This document shows positions 23,734 through 31,929 of a DNA stretch of 36,986 bases, piece after piece. The position numbers and the translations under genes are program-made. Origin of the DNA: a virus; IMG/VR virus record IMGVR_UViG_3300010403_000440, positions 1 to 36,986 of that record; one strand, given 5' to 3'. The notes beneath the pieces are model-generated. The model was given only the letters and a program-made list of their open reading frames with translations, was not told where the DNA came from and made no database searches. Position 1 is the stretch's first letter. Each line of letters begins with the position of its first letter.

Positions 23734-24431
23734 CGCCAGCTCGCCTCGTCGATGAGCAGCCCGCAGTCATCGCTGTACCCGTCGATGAGCTGTGAGCGCA
23801 TGACCACGCGGCGCCGCGGGTTCTGTGCCGCGCGCATCATCGCGTCGTTGCTGAATCGCTGCAGTGCCGCGTCGCGCTCGGCAATGGCGAGGCCTGGGTC
23901 ATTGCGGGTTTTGGCGCACGCCTTGACTGCCACGCCCCAAGTCAGCGCCGCCTCGCCGTTGCCGGTGAACACGTCGATCGTGTCCGAGTCACCGAACTGG
24001 GTCAGGTCCGGGGCCTGGGGCACGTAGGTCAGAACGTACGTGCCCGTGGTCGGCCTGGGCATGAGCACGACCGACGAGCCGACGATCGAGTACGCGCATG
24101 CCGTCCCGGTCGAGCCCGAGAACACGCCGCGCTCTTGGATCATGAGCTCGTCGAGCATGACGGTGCGCCCGGCCGAGTCGGTCACGCGCTCCACGCCGAC
24201 GGTCTCTTCGTGGTCGCCGTAGAGCTCATACGACGCCGATCCGTCCGCGGTGATGGTCTGCGTGCTCTCGCGGAACCGCATCCCGCTCTGGATCGCGATG
24301 GAGTAGATCTGGCCGTACTGCTCGCTGATGAGGGACTTCCACTCCGCGGGGGAGATGGTGCCGTTGCCCTCCATGTCAACGCGGCGCTGACACGCCAACA
24401 CCACGTTGCTCATCACGAGCAGCTTGGGCAT
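23724..24431 (-). CDS. head-tail/tail adaptor protein, 235 aa
   Basis: ATG 24431 overlaps the preceding TAA (TAATG). The helical N-terminus contains EWKSLISEQYGQIYSIAIQSG. A central beta region follows (TQTITADGSASYELYGDHEETVGVERV) and then VLTYVPQAPDLT. The helical end has AKTRNDPGLAIAERDAALQRFSND and NPRRRVVMR. The order is that of podovirus adaptor proteins (P22 gp4 / T7 gp11-like) that connect portal to nozzle, and the gene position after the capsid genes agrees. Family assignment is by pattern and context. Confidence 0.65.
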   Translation of the reverse strand: MPKLLVMSNVVLACQRRVDMEGNGTISPAEWKSLISEQYGQIYSIAIQSGMRFRESTQTITADGSASYELYGDHEETVGVERVTDSAGRTVMLDELMIQERGVFSGSTGTACAYSIVGSSVVLMPRPTTGTYVLTYVPQAPDLTQFGDSDTIDVFTGNGEAALTWGVAVKACAKTRNDPGLAIAERDAALQRFSNDAMMRAAQNPRRRVVMRSQLIDGYSDDCGLLIDEASWRWR

Positions 24432-24796
24432 TACGCGTTCGTCCTCTTGAACCCGTAGGTGAGGGTCAAGCTCTGGCCGCTCGCCAGGTCGGTCGGGGTA
24501 TCACCGGCGTTCGTCACGTTGATCGTGATGACGCCAGAGCTCGGGCTGTTCGTGACCACGGTGTAGCCCTTGAGCCCGGACTGCGTCCCCGACTCGAACC
24601 CGTACCCGAGCAGTCCGACGTACACGCCGGGGAACTCGGCGAACGTCAGCGTGTACGCACCCGCGCCAGTCCGCCCGATCGTGACGCCGCGCCCGAACGT
24701 CTTCGTCGGTGTCGACGCGCCGGCCCCGGCGAGCTTCACGACGTGGCGAACCAGCCCGGGCTCGATGCATTGATCGTCGAATGAGTCGATGCTCAT
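24431..24796 (-). CDS. small beta-rich head-region protein, 121 aa
   Basis: ATG 24796 has GAGG just upstream and lies 6 bp after the capsid gene. The product is almost wholly beta: KTFGRGVTIGRTGAGAYTLTF, VYVGLLGYG, GYTVVTNSPSSGVITINVTN, LTLTYGFKR. The 'RG-v.i.Rt..G.Y.ltf' line recurs in small proteins encoded after major capsid genes, which can be decoration or head-fibre proteins. That role is plausible but unproven. Confidence 0.6.
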   Translation of the reverse strand: MSIDSFDDQCIEPGLVRHVVKLAGAGASTPTKTFGRGVTIGRTGAGAYTLTFAEFPGVYVGLLGYGFESGTQSGLKGYTVVTNSPSSGVITINVTNAGDTPTDLASGQSLTLTYGFKRTNA

Positions 24797-24802
24797 GGCG
24801 CC

Positions 24803-26044
24803 TCAGATCTGGAACACGCCGTGGTTGCGCGTGTCGTTCTGGATGTAGTTCTTGATCGAGCGGGTGCGCGTCTCGACTTGATCCGCGGTCGTCGAGCGCA
24901 GGTTGTAGTTCCCGTCGTCGTTGATGATATGGACGAAGTCCGAGTTCCCGCCCGGTCCGAGGCACCGCAGGTAGTGGCTGTCCGGGTTGTAGAGCCGCCC
25001 GCGGTTGAGCGGGCAGTCCGGGTCGCTGTGCAGCTTGATCGGTCCGGCCGGCGTGACGATCGTGCAGGTCTCGAACCCGTAGTTCATGTTCCCGCCCGCG
25101 TTCGAGAACTCGACGCGCGCGTTTCCGCGCCGCGACACGGCCCAGTAGTTGATCGGGTTCAGGACGCCGTCGGTGACCTTACCGCCGACGGTCTTGATGA
25201 AGACGCCGAGCTGACCGAAGTTCTCCTCGATGGTCTGGTTCAGCGATGTCGCCGACGCGAGCCGCGACCCGGCCAGCGCCTCGGGGTACACGCCGCGGTC
25301 CTTGGTGCGGAACGAGTCCGAGCCGAGCGCGGGCGCGGTGAGCGGGGTGCAGACCTCGAGCCCCTCCATGCACGTACCGACGTCGCCTGCGTTGAACAGG
25401 TAGTCGTTGTCCGCGAACGAAGTGATCGCCGCGGCGCTGGTCAGCGTGACCGTGCCGGCGATGAGGCCGATCGCGGCCACGGACGTCGTCCCGGTACGGG
25501 GCGAGGTGCCGTCGGCGTTCGGCGACGCGCCGACAACCATGCCGACCTTGAAGTTCCGCGCATCGTCGGGCACGACCATCGTGATCACGTTGGTCGACGC
25601 GCTGGCGCGCTGGCCGCGGATACCGGCGCTGGTCCGGTACAGGTCGAAGCCTTCGCGGTCGATGTGCTCGGTAATGACGCCGTCGGTCTCGAGCGTCACC
25701 AGGTCCAGGAACGCGCCGTCGTCCTGCGACGCGAGCAGCGAGACGCCGTCGATGATGATGTCGCCGTACTTGACGAATCGCGACGCGGCGAACTGGAGTC
25801 CGCTCGTCGTGCCCGCGTTGGTCTGCGCGGTCGAGAACGTGCCAGACACGCCCTGCGAGTTCGCGTACTTGACCGAGTAGTTGAAGGTCGTGCCGCGGAA
25901 CGAGCCGGCGTGGCCCGCAGCCTTGGAGCTCTTGGGGATCTGGTCGAGCAGCGTGTGCGAGCGCATCGCGACGTCACCGAGCTGGCCAGCATAGAAGATC
26001 TTGAAGATGTAGGCGGTCTGCGCGACCGATGAAGCCGTAGCCAT
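24803..26044 (-). CDS. major capsid protein, HK97-fold type, 413 aa
   Basis: Directly follows the scaffold gene and has a clear ribosome site (GGAAGG) before ATG 26044. N-terminus with AYIFKIFYAGQLGDVAMRSHTLLDQI, then SFRGTTFNYSVKYANSQGV, matching the N-arm and E-loop region of podovirus capsid proteins. A beta insertion about 165-230 (VPDDARNFKVGMVVG...VTLTSAAAITSFADNDYLF) and a C-terminal part with LNPINYWAVSRRGN, PIKLHSDPDCPLNRGRLY and YLRCLGPGGN follow. The dedicated promoter-side hairpin and leader fit high expression. The family (HK97-like coat) is inferred from order and pattern. Confidence 0.82.
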   Translation of the reverse strand: MATASSVAQTAYIFKIFYAGQLGDVAMRSHTLLDQIPKSSKAAGHAGSFRGTTFNYSVKYANSQGVSGTFSTAQTNAGTTSGLQFAASRFVKYGDIIIDGVSLLASQDDGAFLDLVTLETDGVITEHIDREGFDLYRTSAGIRGQRASASTNVITMVVPDDARNFKVGMVVGASPNADGTSPRTGTTSVAAIGLIAGTVTLTSAAAITSFADNDYLFNAGDVGTCMEGLEVCTPLTAPALGSDSFRTKDRGVYPEALAGSRLASATSLNQTIEENFGQLGVFIKTVGGKVTDGVLNPINYWAVSRRGNARVEFSNAGGNMNYGFETCTIVTPAGPIKLHSDPDCPLNRGRLYNPDSHYLRCLGPGGNSDFVHIINDDGNYNLRSTTADQVETRTRSIKNYIQNDTRNHGVFQI

Positions 26045-26055
26045 GTGAGCACCTT

Positions 26056-26070
26056 CCGCGCACTGCGCGG
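26056..26070 (-). promoter_or_regulatory. hairpin in the leader of the major capsid gene
   Basis: CCGCGC and GCGCGG form a perfect 6-bp stem around a 3-nt loop, ending a few bases before the GGAAGG ribosome site of the capsid gene. No U-run follows, so it is not an obvious terminator. A strong hairpin directly 5' of a ribosome site can shield mRNA from decay or adjust the capsid-to-scaffold ratio. The remaining intergenic bases (26071-26158) contain a short repeated GGTCA motif near the scaffold stop and nothing else I can support. Confidence 0.4.
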
Positions 26071-26158
26071 CGTTGAGAGTTCAGTCCTCTTGGTGCCCTC
26101 GGTCTTCTGGGCTGTCAGCGTCGGTCTTCGGTCGGTAACGGAGTCGAGTCAGGTCAGG

Positions 26159-27325
26159 TCAGAGCTCGCCACCAGCCTTGCGACGGGCCAGTTCGGCGAG
26201 GAATTCTTCGCGCGTCATCGGCGGCGCCTTGCCGGGCGGTGTGCCCTGCGTGGCCGGCGATGGCGTGGGTGGGGCGGGCGGCGTCGTGACCGCGGCCGGG
26301 GCGGATGGAGCGAGGGTTACGGCGGGGCGGGGCGGGGCGGCCGGCTTGAATGCGGTCTTCGGGTCGATGCCGAGCTCCTCGAGCTCGGCCGCGCGCTCCG
26401 ATTCGTACGCGCGGATGACCTGCGTCGGCGTGGGCGCGTCGCGGAGGTCATCGCTCGGCCCGCTCTGGGTCCAGAGCCGCTCCGCGAGCGCGGTCATGCG
26501 CTCGCGCACCCGGTCCGGGTTCTTCGCCATCGCGGCTCGCGCGAGCGGCGCATCGTCGCCCACGGCCTTGGTGACTACAGCGTACCAGCGATCCAGGTCC
26601 GCGCGGACCTGAGCCTCCTGCGCGGCGCGCTGCTGTGCCGCCGTGGCCTCGCCGAGCTGCTTCTCGAGCGCGGCAACCTTGTCCGCGAGCTGGCGTTGCG
26701 CCAGGCTCTGGTGCGCCACGGCCTTGTAGCCGGGCTGCTTTTGGCCCTCGGGGCTGTGGCCGTAGAGGAGCTTGCCGAGCGGCTCGAAGTCCGCCTCGCC
26801 GAACCCCGCATCGGTCAGCAGGTCGATCAGCGCGGCCGGATCGGCCTTGAGCTGGCTGACGCGCGATTCGAATGACTCGGCCTTGGCGACGCGAGCCTGA
26901 TGCGCCGCGCGGTCGCGCTCCATGTCGGCCGCGAACTTGTCGCGCTCCGCGGCCAGCTGGCGGCGAACGTGCTGCTCCTGCTTGCGCAGCGCGACCAGCG
27001 CGGGATGATCTTCCGCGATCTCGGTCGGCGTCGGGGTAGCCGGCGCAGCTGCGGGGGTCGCATCGGCGGGGGCAGGGGCGGTTGCCGGCTCGGACGTCGG
27101 CGCCGGAGAAGTGGACTCGGCGACCGGCGCCGGAGATGGATGCGCTGGAACAGCGCCGGCCGTCGAGCCCGAAGGAGTTGGCGTGGCTGGGGCCTCGCCG
27201 CGGAGCTGCGCCATTGCCGCGATCACGCTGTCGCGCTGTGGCGCGCGTCGGTCCGCGAGCTCCTGCGCCGGAGTCGGTGGCGGTCCGCTCGGCGCGGGCG
27301 GTGTCGCGGGCGCGGCGTCAGCCAT
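26159..27325 (-). CDS. scaffolding protein, 388 aa
   Basis: First gene of the leftward late operon, immediately before the capsid gene. Residues 1-110 are Pro/Ala/Thr-rich and disordered-looking. Residues 105-260 are charged helices with coiled-coil spacing (LRKQEQHVRRQLAAERDKFAADMERDRA, KVAALEKQLGEATAAQQRAAQ). A further Pro-rich linker leads to a short basic C-terminal helix (MTREEFLAELARRKAGGEL), where scaffold proteins typically touch the coat protein. This composition and the gene order identify it as the internal scaffold of procapsid assembly. Confidence 0.82.
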   Translation of the reverse strand: MADAAPATPPAPSGPPPTPAQELADRRAPQRDSVIAAMAQLRGEAPATPTPSGSTAGAVPAHPSPAPVAESTSPAPTSEPATAPAPADATPAAAPATPTPTEIAEDHPALVALRKQEQHVRRQLAAERDKFAADMERDRAAHQARVAKAESFESRVSQLKADPAALIDLLTDAGFGEADFEPLGKLLYGHSPEGQKQPGYKAVAHQSLAQRQLADKVAALEKQLGEATAAQQRAAQEAQVRADLDRWYAVVTKAVGDDAPLARAAMAKNPDRVRERMTALAERLWTQSGPSDDLRDAPTPTQVIRAYESERAAELEELGIDPKTAFKPAAPPRPAVTLAPSAPAAVTTPPAPPTPSPATQGTPPGKAPPMTREEFLAELARRKAGGEL

Positions 27326-27374
27326 TGGTCACCGCGATTCGAATCGTTCCAGCGCTGTCAACCATCTTGACGAT

Positions 27375-27403
27375 CTATTACGTAACTCAGCTGGACGCGT
27401 CAA
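27375..27403 (-). promoter_or_regulatory. candidate sigma70-type promoter for the late leftward operon
   Basis: On the minus strand TTGACG (27403-27398) and TAATAG (27380-27375) are separated by exactly 17 bases. The -35 matches the consensus at 5 of 6 positions; the -10 is weak (3 of 6). Initiation would fall near 27368, about 43 bases before the scaffold ATG. The region is A+T-rich compared with its surroundings and includes the palindrome TTACGTAA (27378-27385). A perfect TTGACA (27361-27356, minus strand) lies further in but lacks a -10. Confidence 0.45.
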
Positions 27404-27412
27404 GCGCATTCG

Positions 27413-27425
27413 TGCCAGAATGGCA
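27413..27425. promoter_or_regulatory. operator-like inverted repeat, copy 1
   Basis: TGCCAGAATGGCA: 5-bp perfect arms TGCCA/TGGCA around GAA, located 10 bp upstream of the candidate -35 of the scaffold promoter. An identical 13-mer occurs 50 bp further right. The position between two divergent operons is typical for a binding site of a dimeric regulator. Confidence 0.5.
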
Positions 27426-27462
27426 ACGCGATGATGCGCGACGACAATTTGGCACGAGCCCT

Positions 27463-27475
27463 TGCCAGAATGGCA
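27463..27475. promoter_or_regulatory. operator-like inverted repeat, copy 2
   Basis: Second identical TGCCAGAATGGCA. A single half site TGGCAC at 27450-27455 lies between the two copies. The copy ends 9 bases before the GTG start of the small + strand gene, so a bound protein could also block transcription or translation initiation toward the portal. Confidence 0.5.
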
Positions 27476-27483
27476 CGCCCAGG

Positions 27484-27759
27484 GTGACGCCGGACGAGTG
27501 GTTCAGGCTCGTCGAGCTCCACGCGCCGACGTTGCGTGAAGTCGGCGTGCTGTCGATCCGCCTCGAAGGATGCGAGGTCCAGCTCGCACCCAACCCGGCC
27601 GGGCCGCGCCCCCAGTTCCCGGGTATGGACGACGCGAGGCCCAAGGATCCGCCGCCGCAAGCCGTTGAGCTCAACGCGCTCGACGACCCGGAGACATTCG
27701 GCGGTCGTCTCCCCGGCTACACGGTCCCGGCGACGTTGCCATTGCCGATCGAGGAGTGA
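27484..27759 (+). CDS. small protein upstream of portal, 91 aa
   Basis: Start GTG 27484 chosen because the recognisable domain begins there; an in-frame GTG at 27412 is possible but lies inside the operator-like region. The sequence EWFRLVELHAPTLREVGVLSIRLEGCEVQL fits a short 'L..l...GV..i..eg..v.L' motif found in small proteins that precede portal genes in several phages. A Pro-rich middle and an acidic, Pro-rich C-terminus follow. The stop lies four bases before the portal ATG. It has no small-terminase hallmark (no clear helix-turn-helix), so that role is not assigned. Confidence 0.58.
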   Translation: MTPDEWFRLVELHAPTLREVGVLSIRLEGCEVQLAPNPAGPRPQFPGMDDARPKDPPPQAVELNALDDPETFGGRLPGYTVPATLPLPIEE

Positions 27760-27762
27760 CCT

Positions 27763-29721
27763 ATGGATCAGCTGTCCTATCGTTGGTCACAGGCCCCGAA
27801 GGGCGAGGTGAACCAGCGCGTTCTGAACTACGTCCGCACCGTCGATGCGGTCCAGGCCTCGACCTACAACAAGTTCATCCGCTGCGCCGCGCTCTACGAC
27901 ATGCCGCCAAAGCCGCGGACCATGGGCGACCTCGGCGACTACGCGATCGCCAACGGTGGCCGCATGCACGAGAACGCGATCGCCAGCGCGGTGAACGCGG
28001 TGAACGCGCAGATCGCGACGGCCGACATCCGCGCCACGTACGACACAGACGACGCGGACTGGTCTGTGCAGCGCCGGGCCAAGCATCTGGAGTGGTACAC
28101 CGAGGCGCTGAGCAAGCTCCTCGAGGCGCTGCCAAAGTGCCAGAAGGGGTTCAAGGCCTGCGAGATCAAGGGCACGGGGATCAACAAGGTCTACGTCGAC
28201 ACGTTCGACCAGATCCGCATCGACCCGGTCATGGTCGATGACATCGTCGTCGATGAGATCGAGTGCCGCAACGGGCCGCCGCGGCAGATGCACTACCGTG
28301 TCCCGATCGATCGCGAGGAGCTCAAGGCGCAGTTCCCTCAGTTCGCCGAGCGCATTGATCTCGCGCAGAGCGGGTTCACGAACAACCCGCGGCTGTGGGC
28401 CGGGTACAGGCCGCTCGATCGCCACGAGGTCATGATCATCGAGAGCTGGCACCTGCCGCTCGGCACGAAGGGGCACGAGCGATACCGCCCCGGCCGGCAC
28501 ACGATCATCATCGAGGGCTGCGACCTTCTCGACGAGGAGTGGCACAAGCCGTTCTTCCCGTTCGCGTGCATGTTCTGGGAGAAACCGAGCCAGGGCTGGT
28601 ACGGCATCGGTCTGGTCGAGCGCAACGCGGGGCTGCAGCGCGCGCTAAACCGACGCAACCTCCAGATCGAGCGTCAGCTCGACCAGGGCGCGTTCCCCAC
28701 GACATGGGTCCATGCCTCGGATGCGGCGCTGCGCACGCAGGTATTCACGCAGAACGCGATCGGCACGGTCGCGACCTACACCGGCGCGAACCCGCCGCGG
28801 ACCGAGCAGCCAGTCCCGGTATCGCAACAGCTACTCGAGGACCCGGACCGCATCGGCTCGAAGATCTTCCAGAACAGCGGCGTGTCGCGCATGGCAGCGC
28901 AGAGCATGAAGCCGGCCGGGGTCGAGACCGGCGTCGCGCTGCGCGAGTACCGGGACCAGACCACGCAGCGGTTCGCGGAACAGGAGCGCGGCTACGAGCG
29001 CTTCTTCCTCGATACGATGCTGCTCGTCATCGATTGCGCCAAGGACCTGGGCAAGAACGCGCCCACGATGATGAAGAAGACCCGATTCGGCGCGAAGAAG
29101 CTCGAGTGGTCAAAGATCGAGATGAACGACGTCCGAGTTCAGATCGGCGCGGCGTCCACGCTTTCGCGCACGCGTGCGGGTCGACTCCAGACCGTGGTCG
29201 AGTGGGCACAGGCCGGCATCATCAGCCAGGACGACGCGCGGCGGTTACTCGACCATCCAGATCTTGAGAGCGCGATGAGCCTCTACGATGCCGCGGTTGA
29301 CAACGCGGACGCGTGCATCGAGGAGATCGCGGACGGCCATGTCGTGGTCCCCGAGCCGTACATGAACCTCAAGCTCCTGGTGTGGCGCGCGCAGCAGCGG
29401 TACCTGCGCTGGCAGATCGACGGCGCACCGGAGTCAGTGCTCGAGAACCTGCGCACGCTCATCGACCAAGCCGCGTGGATGGTCAGCGGTGGCGACGCGG
29501 AGAACGCGCAGGCCGCGGTCGGCCCCGACATGTCGATGCCCAACCAGGTCGGGCCAGCCGGCGGCGGTGGCGGACCCCCGCCGCCGGGCGCGCCGCCTCC
29601 GATGGCCCCGGTCGGACCCATGCCGGTTGGCATACCTCCTGGGCTGCCAGCCGGTCCGCCGATGCCAGTGCCACAGGCCGCGTTTAGCCCGCAGGCCATG
29701 TACCTCAGCACGTACGGATGA
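27763..29721 (+). CDS. portal protein, 652 aa
   Basis: GAGGAG precedes ATG 27763 at good spacing. The protein has the usual portal order: helical N-terminus, a central beta wing (GINKVYVDTFDQIRIDPVMVDDIVVDE...), the block FFPFACMFWEKPSQGWYGIGLVE followed by QRALNRRNLQIERQLDQGAFP, then SGVSRMAAQSMKPAGVETGVALREYRDQTTQRF, a region typical of the stem and crown of podovirus portals. The C-terminal 90 residues are Gly/Pro/Met-rich. It forms the dodecameric ring for DNA packaging. It is followed by the large terminase (ATGA overlap). Confidence 0.88.
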   Translation: MDQLSYRWSQAPKGEVNQRVLNYVRTVDAVQASTYNKFIRCAALYDMPPKPRTMGDLGDYAIANGGRMHENAIASAVNAVNAQIATADIRATYDTDDADWSVQRRAKHLEWYTEALSKLLEALPKCQKGFKACEIKGTGINKVYVDTFDQIRIDPVMVDDIVVDEIECRNGPPRQMHYRVPIDREELKAQFPQFAERIDLAQSGFTNNPRLWAGYRPLDRHEVMIIESWHLPLGTKGHERYRPGRHTIIIEGCDLLDEEWHKPFFPFACMFWEKPSQGWYGIGLVERNAGLQRALNRRNLQIERQLDQGAFPTTWVHASDAALRTQVFTQNAIGTVATYTGANPPRTEQPVPVSQQLLEDPDRIGSKIFQNSGVSRMAAQSMKPAGVETGVALREYRDQTTQRFAEQERGYERFFLDTMLLVIDCAKDLGKNAPTMMKKTRFGAKKLEWSKIEMNDVRVQIGAASTLSRTRAGRLQTVVEWAQAGIISQDDARRLLDHPDLESAMSLYDAAVDNADACIEEIADGHVVVPEPYMNLKLLVWRAQQRYLRWQIDGAPESVLENLRTLIDQAAWMVSGGDAENAQAAVGPDMSMPNQVGPAGGGGGPPPPGAPPPMAPVGPMPVGIPPGLPAGPPMPVPQAAFSPQAMYLSTYG

Positions 29722-31352
29722 GCGACGGCCGGCTCGACGCGGCGCTGGACGAGACCGAGCGCCGGATCGCGGCGATGGACACGTCCGGCTGGGCTGCGTT
29801 GGCCGAGCGGGTCATCGACGACTGTCACCCGGAGCAGCGCGACTTCGCTCTCGACCCGGGCCGGTACATCACCGCGCTGGTCGGCCGTGGTGGCGGCAAG
29901 ACCACGGGCGGACGCGCCAGGTTCACGCGTCGGCTCCTGACCACGCCCAAGGCGAACTGCTTCTACATCGCGAAGACGCGCGACCATGCCGAGCGCCTGA
30001 TGTGGCGCCCGGTCAAGGACATCTTTAAGGCACTCGGGTTCGTCGAAGGCCTCGACATCGTCTACAACGAGACTAAGCTGCGGCTCATCCTGCCCCGAAC
30101 CGGGGCGCGGCTGCAGCTGTTCGGCGCGGACAAGCCTGGCTACATCGAGCAGCTCCGCGGCGAGAGCTACCACGAGATCGGAATCGACGAGGCCGCGTTC
30201 CATCAGGACCGCGTCCTGGTCCAGATCATCGACAGCGTCATCGGCCCGCGCCTGCTCGGCTCGCTGTGGATGATCGGCACGCCTGGCCCTGTGCCCAAGG
30301 GGCGGTTCTACGAGCTCACGCGCCGCGGAACCAAGCTAGCGCGGCTTTGGTCCGAGCGCGACGAGCACCCGGGCTGGCGCGGGTGCTCGCTCCACAAATG
30401 GACCGTGGCCAGCGCGATCGAGAAGACGCGCGACCGGCCCATCAAAGATCTGCTTGAGATCTACGAGGCTCAGAAGCAAGAGATCCTGGACAAGCAGTGG
30501 GGTCCGGACAACCCGGCGCGGCGCCGTGAGCTGGACGGGGAGTGGGCCGCGGACGCAACCGCCCAGGTCTACTCGTACCGGATCCACAACGAGGCCGGCG
30601 AGCTCTGGAACCAGTGGGACCCGCCGCGCGAGGGGCCGCTCGGCATCGCGCGCTTGCCGCTCGGGCCCGGCGGCGTCCCGTTCAAGTTCTGGTGCCACGT
30701 CATCTCGATGGACCCGGGATGGAGCGACCCGACTGCGCTCAACGCGTTCAGCTTCGCCATCGACGACCCGACGATGAAGATCTACCACCGGCTCTGCATC
30801 GAGAAGAAGGAGCTGTACTCGCAGAAGATCGCGACCATCCTCCTCGGTGCTGGACTCGACAAGGAAAAGCCAGCCGGGGTTATCGGCGCGATCGGGTCGT
30901 GGCCGAGCAGCATGGTCTCGGACATGGCTCACCAGATGGCCGAGGCCACGCTGGCCGAGCTCGGCAACGTGTACGGGCTGCCGTTCAAGGGCGCGAAAAA
31001 AGGGTTCGGCTACAAGGTCGGGGCGATCGCCGCGGCGAACGGGCACCTCATCGACGGTCGCATCCAGGTCCTCAAGGGCAGCGAGCTCGAGGCGCAGCTC
31101 CTGGACCTGCAGTGGGACGAGTCCAAGAGCGGCGAGCAGATCGAGCGCAAGTCGCAGCCGAACCACAGCGCCGACACGATGATCTACGCCGTGGCCGAGG
31201 TCGCGACGATGCGCAGCACCGCGCCGGCTGGGTCATCGCCCGACCCGCGCCAGGACCCTCGGCATCCCGAGTACGAGCCGGCCATGCCCAGCGAGCGCGA
31301 TGACTATTCGGCCCTGTTCGGCGAGGACTACGGCGCGCTGATGGGGACGTAA
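29718..31352 (+). CDS. terminase large subunit, 544 aa
   Basis: DNA-packaging motor ATPase and nuclease. Walker A GRGGGKTT at residues 56-63, Walker B GIDEAAF at 155-161 (Asp157, Glu158), and the coupling motif WMIGTPGP near 184-191. The C-terminal RNaseH-like nuclease begins at SMDPGWSDPTALNAF (first Asp about residue 332), and the late acidic residue is in NHSADTMIYAVAE near 484. The length is normal for the family. The Walker A is Gly-rich, as in podovirus terminases. No small terminase gene is visible in the window. Confidence 0.92.
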   Translation: MSDGRLDAALDETERRIAAMDTSGWAALAERVIDDCHPEQRDFALDPGRYITALVGRGGGKTTGGRARFTRRLLTTPKANCFYIAKTRDHAERLMWRPVKDIFKALGFVEGLDIVYNETKLRLILPRTGARLQLFGADKPGYIEQLRGESYHEIGIDEAAFHQDRVLVQIIDSVIGPRLLGSLWMIGTPGPVPKGRFYELTRRGTKLARLWSERDEHPGWRGCSLHKWTVASAIEKTRDRPIKDLLEIYEAQKQEILDKQWGPDNPARRRELDGEWAADATAQVYSYRIHNEAGELWNQWDPPREGPLGIARLPLGPGGVPFKFWCHVISMDPGWSDPTALNAFSFAIDDPTMKIYHRLCIEKKELYSQKIATILLGAGLDKEKPAGVIGAIGSWPSSMVSDMAHQMAEATLAELGNVYGLPFKGAKKGFGYKVGAIAAANGHLIDGRIQVLKGSELEAQLLDLQWDESKSGEQIERKSQPNHSADTMIYAVAEVATMRSTAPAGSSPDPRQDPRHPEYEPAMPSERDDYSALFGEDYGALMGT

Positions 31353-31440
31353 GCGCCGGCCCGGCGCTGTTGCATGAAGGGGACGATGCGAACCCTCGTC
31401 CTGGGCTCTCCCCAGGCGCCATGGCGCCGGGCCGGCAAAA
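31352..31440. terminator. nested inverted repeats between convergent operons (probable bidirectional terminator)
   Basis: This stretch separates the stops of terminase (+) and the next - strand gene. Perfect 13-bp arms lie at 31355-31367 and 31424-31436. Between them are hairpins AGCGCCG-GCC-CGGCGCT (31352-31368), GGACGA/TCGTCC (31381-31386 with 31396-31401), CTGGG-CTCTC-CCCAG (31401-31415) and the palindrome GGCGCCATGGCGCC (31415-31428). Four A bases follow on the + strand at 31437-31440. Only weak T-runs adjoin, so the terminator role is by place and structure rather than by a classical U-tail. Confidence 0.5.
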
Positions 31441-31929
31441 TCAGGGGTGTCCGCCGTCGACCCCGGTCCAGTCGATGGCCGGATCCTTGTCCCATCGCCC
31501 GCCCGGCGTTGCCTCTGCTCCGCTCAGGTCGAACGCGGCATCTGCCGCGATGGACTGGAGCCGAGCCGCGATCTGCGGAAGGTGCGCGGCGAGCTCTCGG
31601 TCTCGGCGATCACGCCGGGCAATCTCGCGGTACGCGGCGGTGAGCTTGCGACGGAGCTCAGAGACAGCTGGATGCGGCTTCGCTTCAGCGGCTCGGGCCT
31701 CGTTATGGTCACGCTCACCAGCGGACCGCAAGCGGTCTGACTCGACCCTAAGCGCATGCTCGGACCTGGCTCTTGTCTCCGCCATCTCGAGCTCGCAGAT
31801 AAGCCATCTGACCTTGTTGACAACTCCTATCGATTCGGAGTCGAAACGACTTCCTCGGTACACTCGCGACACGTTCTCGTCGATGTCTTGCAGCGTCTCA
31901 TTCGGCGAGAGCAGTTCGTTCGACGTCAC
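31441..31929 (-). CDS. hypothetical charged helical protein, 162 aa
   Basis: GTG 31929 overlaps the previous stop (GTGA). N-terminal part SPNETLQDIDENVSRVYRG, then a long charged helix (LICELEMAETRARSEHALRVESDRLRSAG ... AVSELRRKLTAAYREIARRDRRDRELAAHL) with coiled-coil character. The C-terminus is Gly/Asp-rich. Last gene of the right-hand leftward operon. Family not recognised; a structural or DNA-binding coiled coil is possible. Confidence 0.55.
   Translation of the reverse strand: MTSNELLSPNETLQDIDENVSRVYRGSRFDSESIGVVNKVRWLICELEMAETRARSEHALRVESDRLRSAGERDHNEARAAEAKPHPAVSELRRKLTAAYREIARRDRRDRELAAHLPQIAARLQSIAADAAFDLSGAEATPGGRWDKDPAIDWTGVDGGHP

Noticed and set aside
24821-26032. Long + strand open frame over the capsid gene
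   Set aside because: Antisense shadow of the major capsid gene, without domain-like sequence.
27431-27487. 18-codon + strand mini-ORF overlapping the GTG start before the portal
   Set aside because: It could be a leader peptide, but most of it lies in the operator-like repeats and there is no ribosome site; not enough support.
31381-31401. T-arm-like sequence (GGGTTCGCATC) on the minus strand in the gap after terminase
   Set aside because: The loop would be 9 nt in the stable stem, the 5-bp T stem does not pair with a 7-nt loop, and no acceptor or D arm surrounds it.
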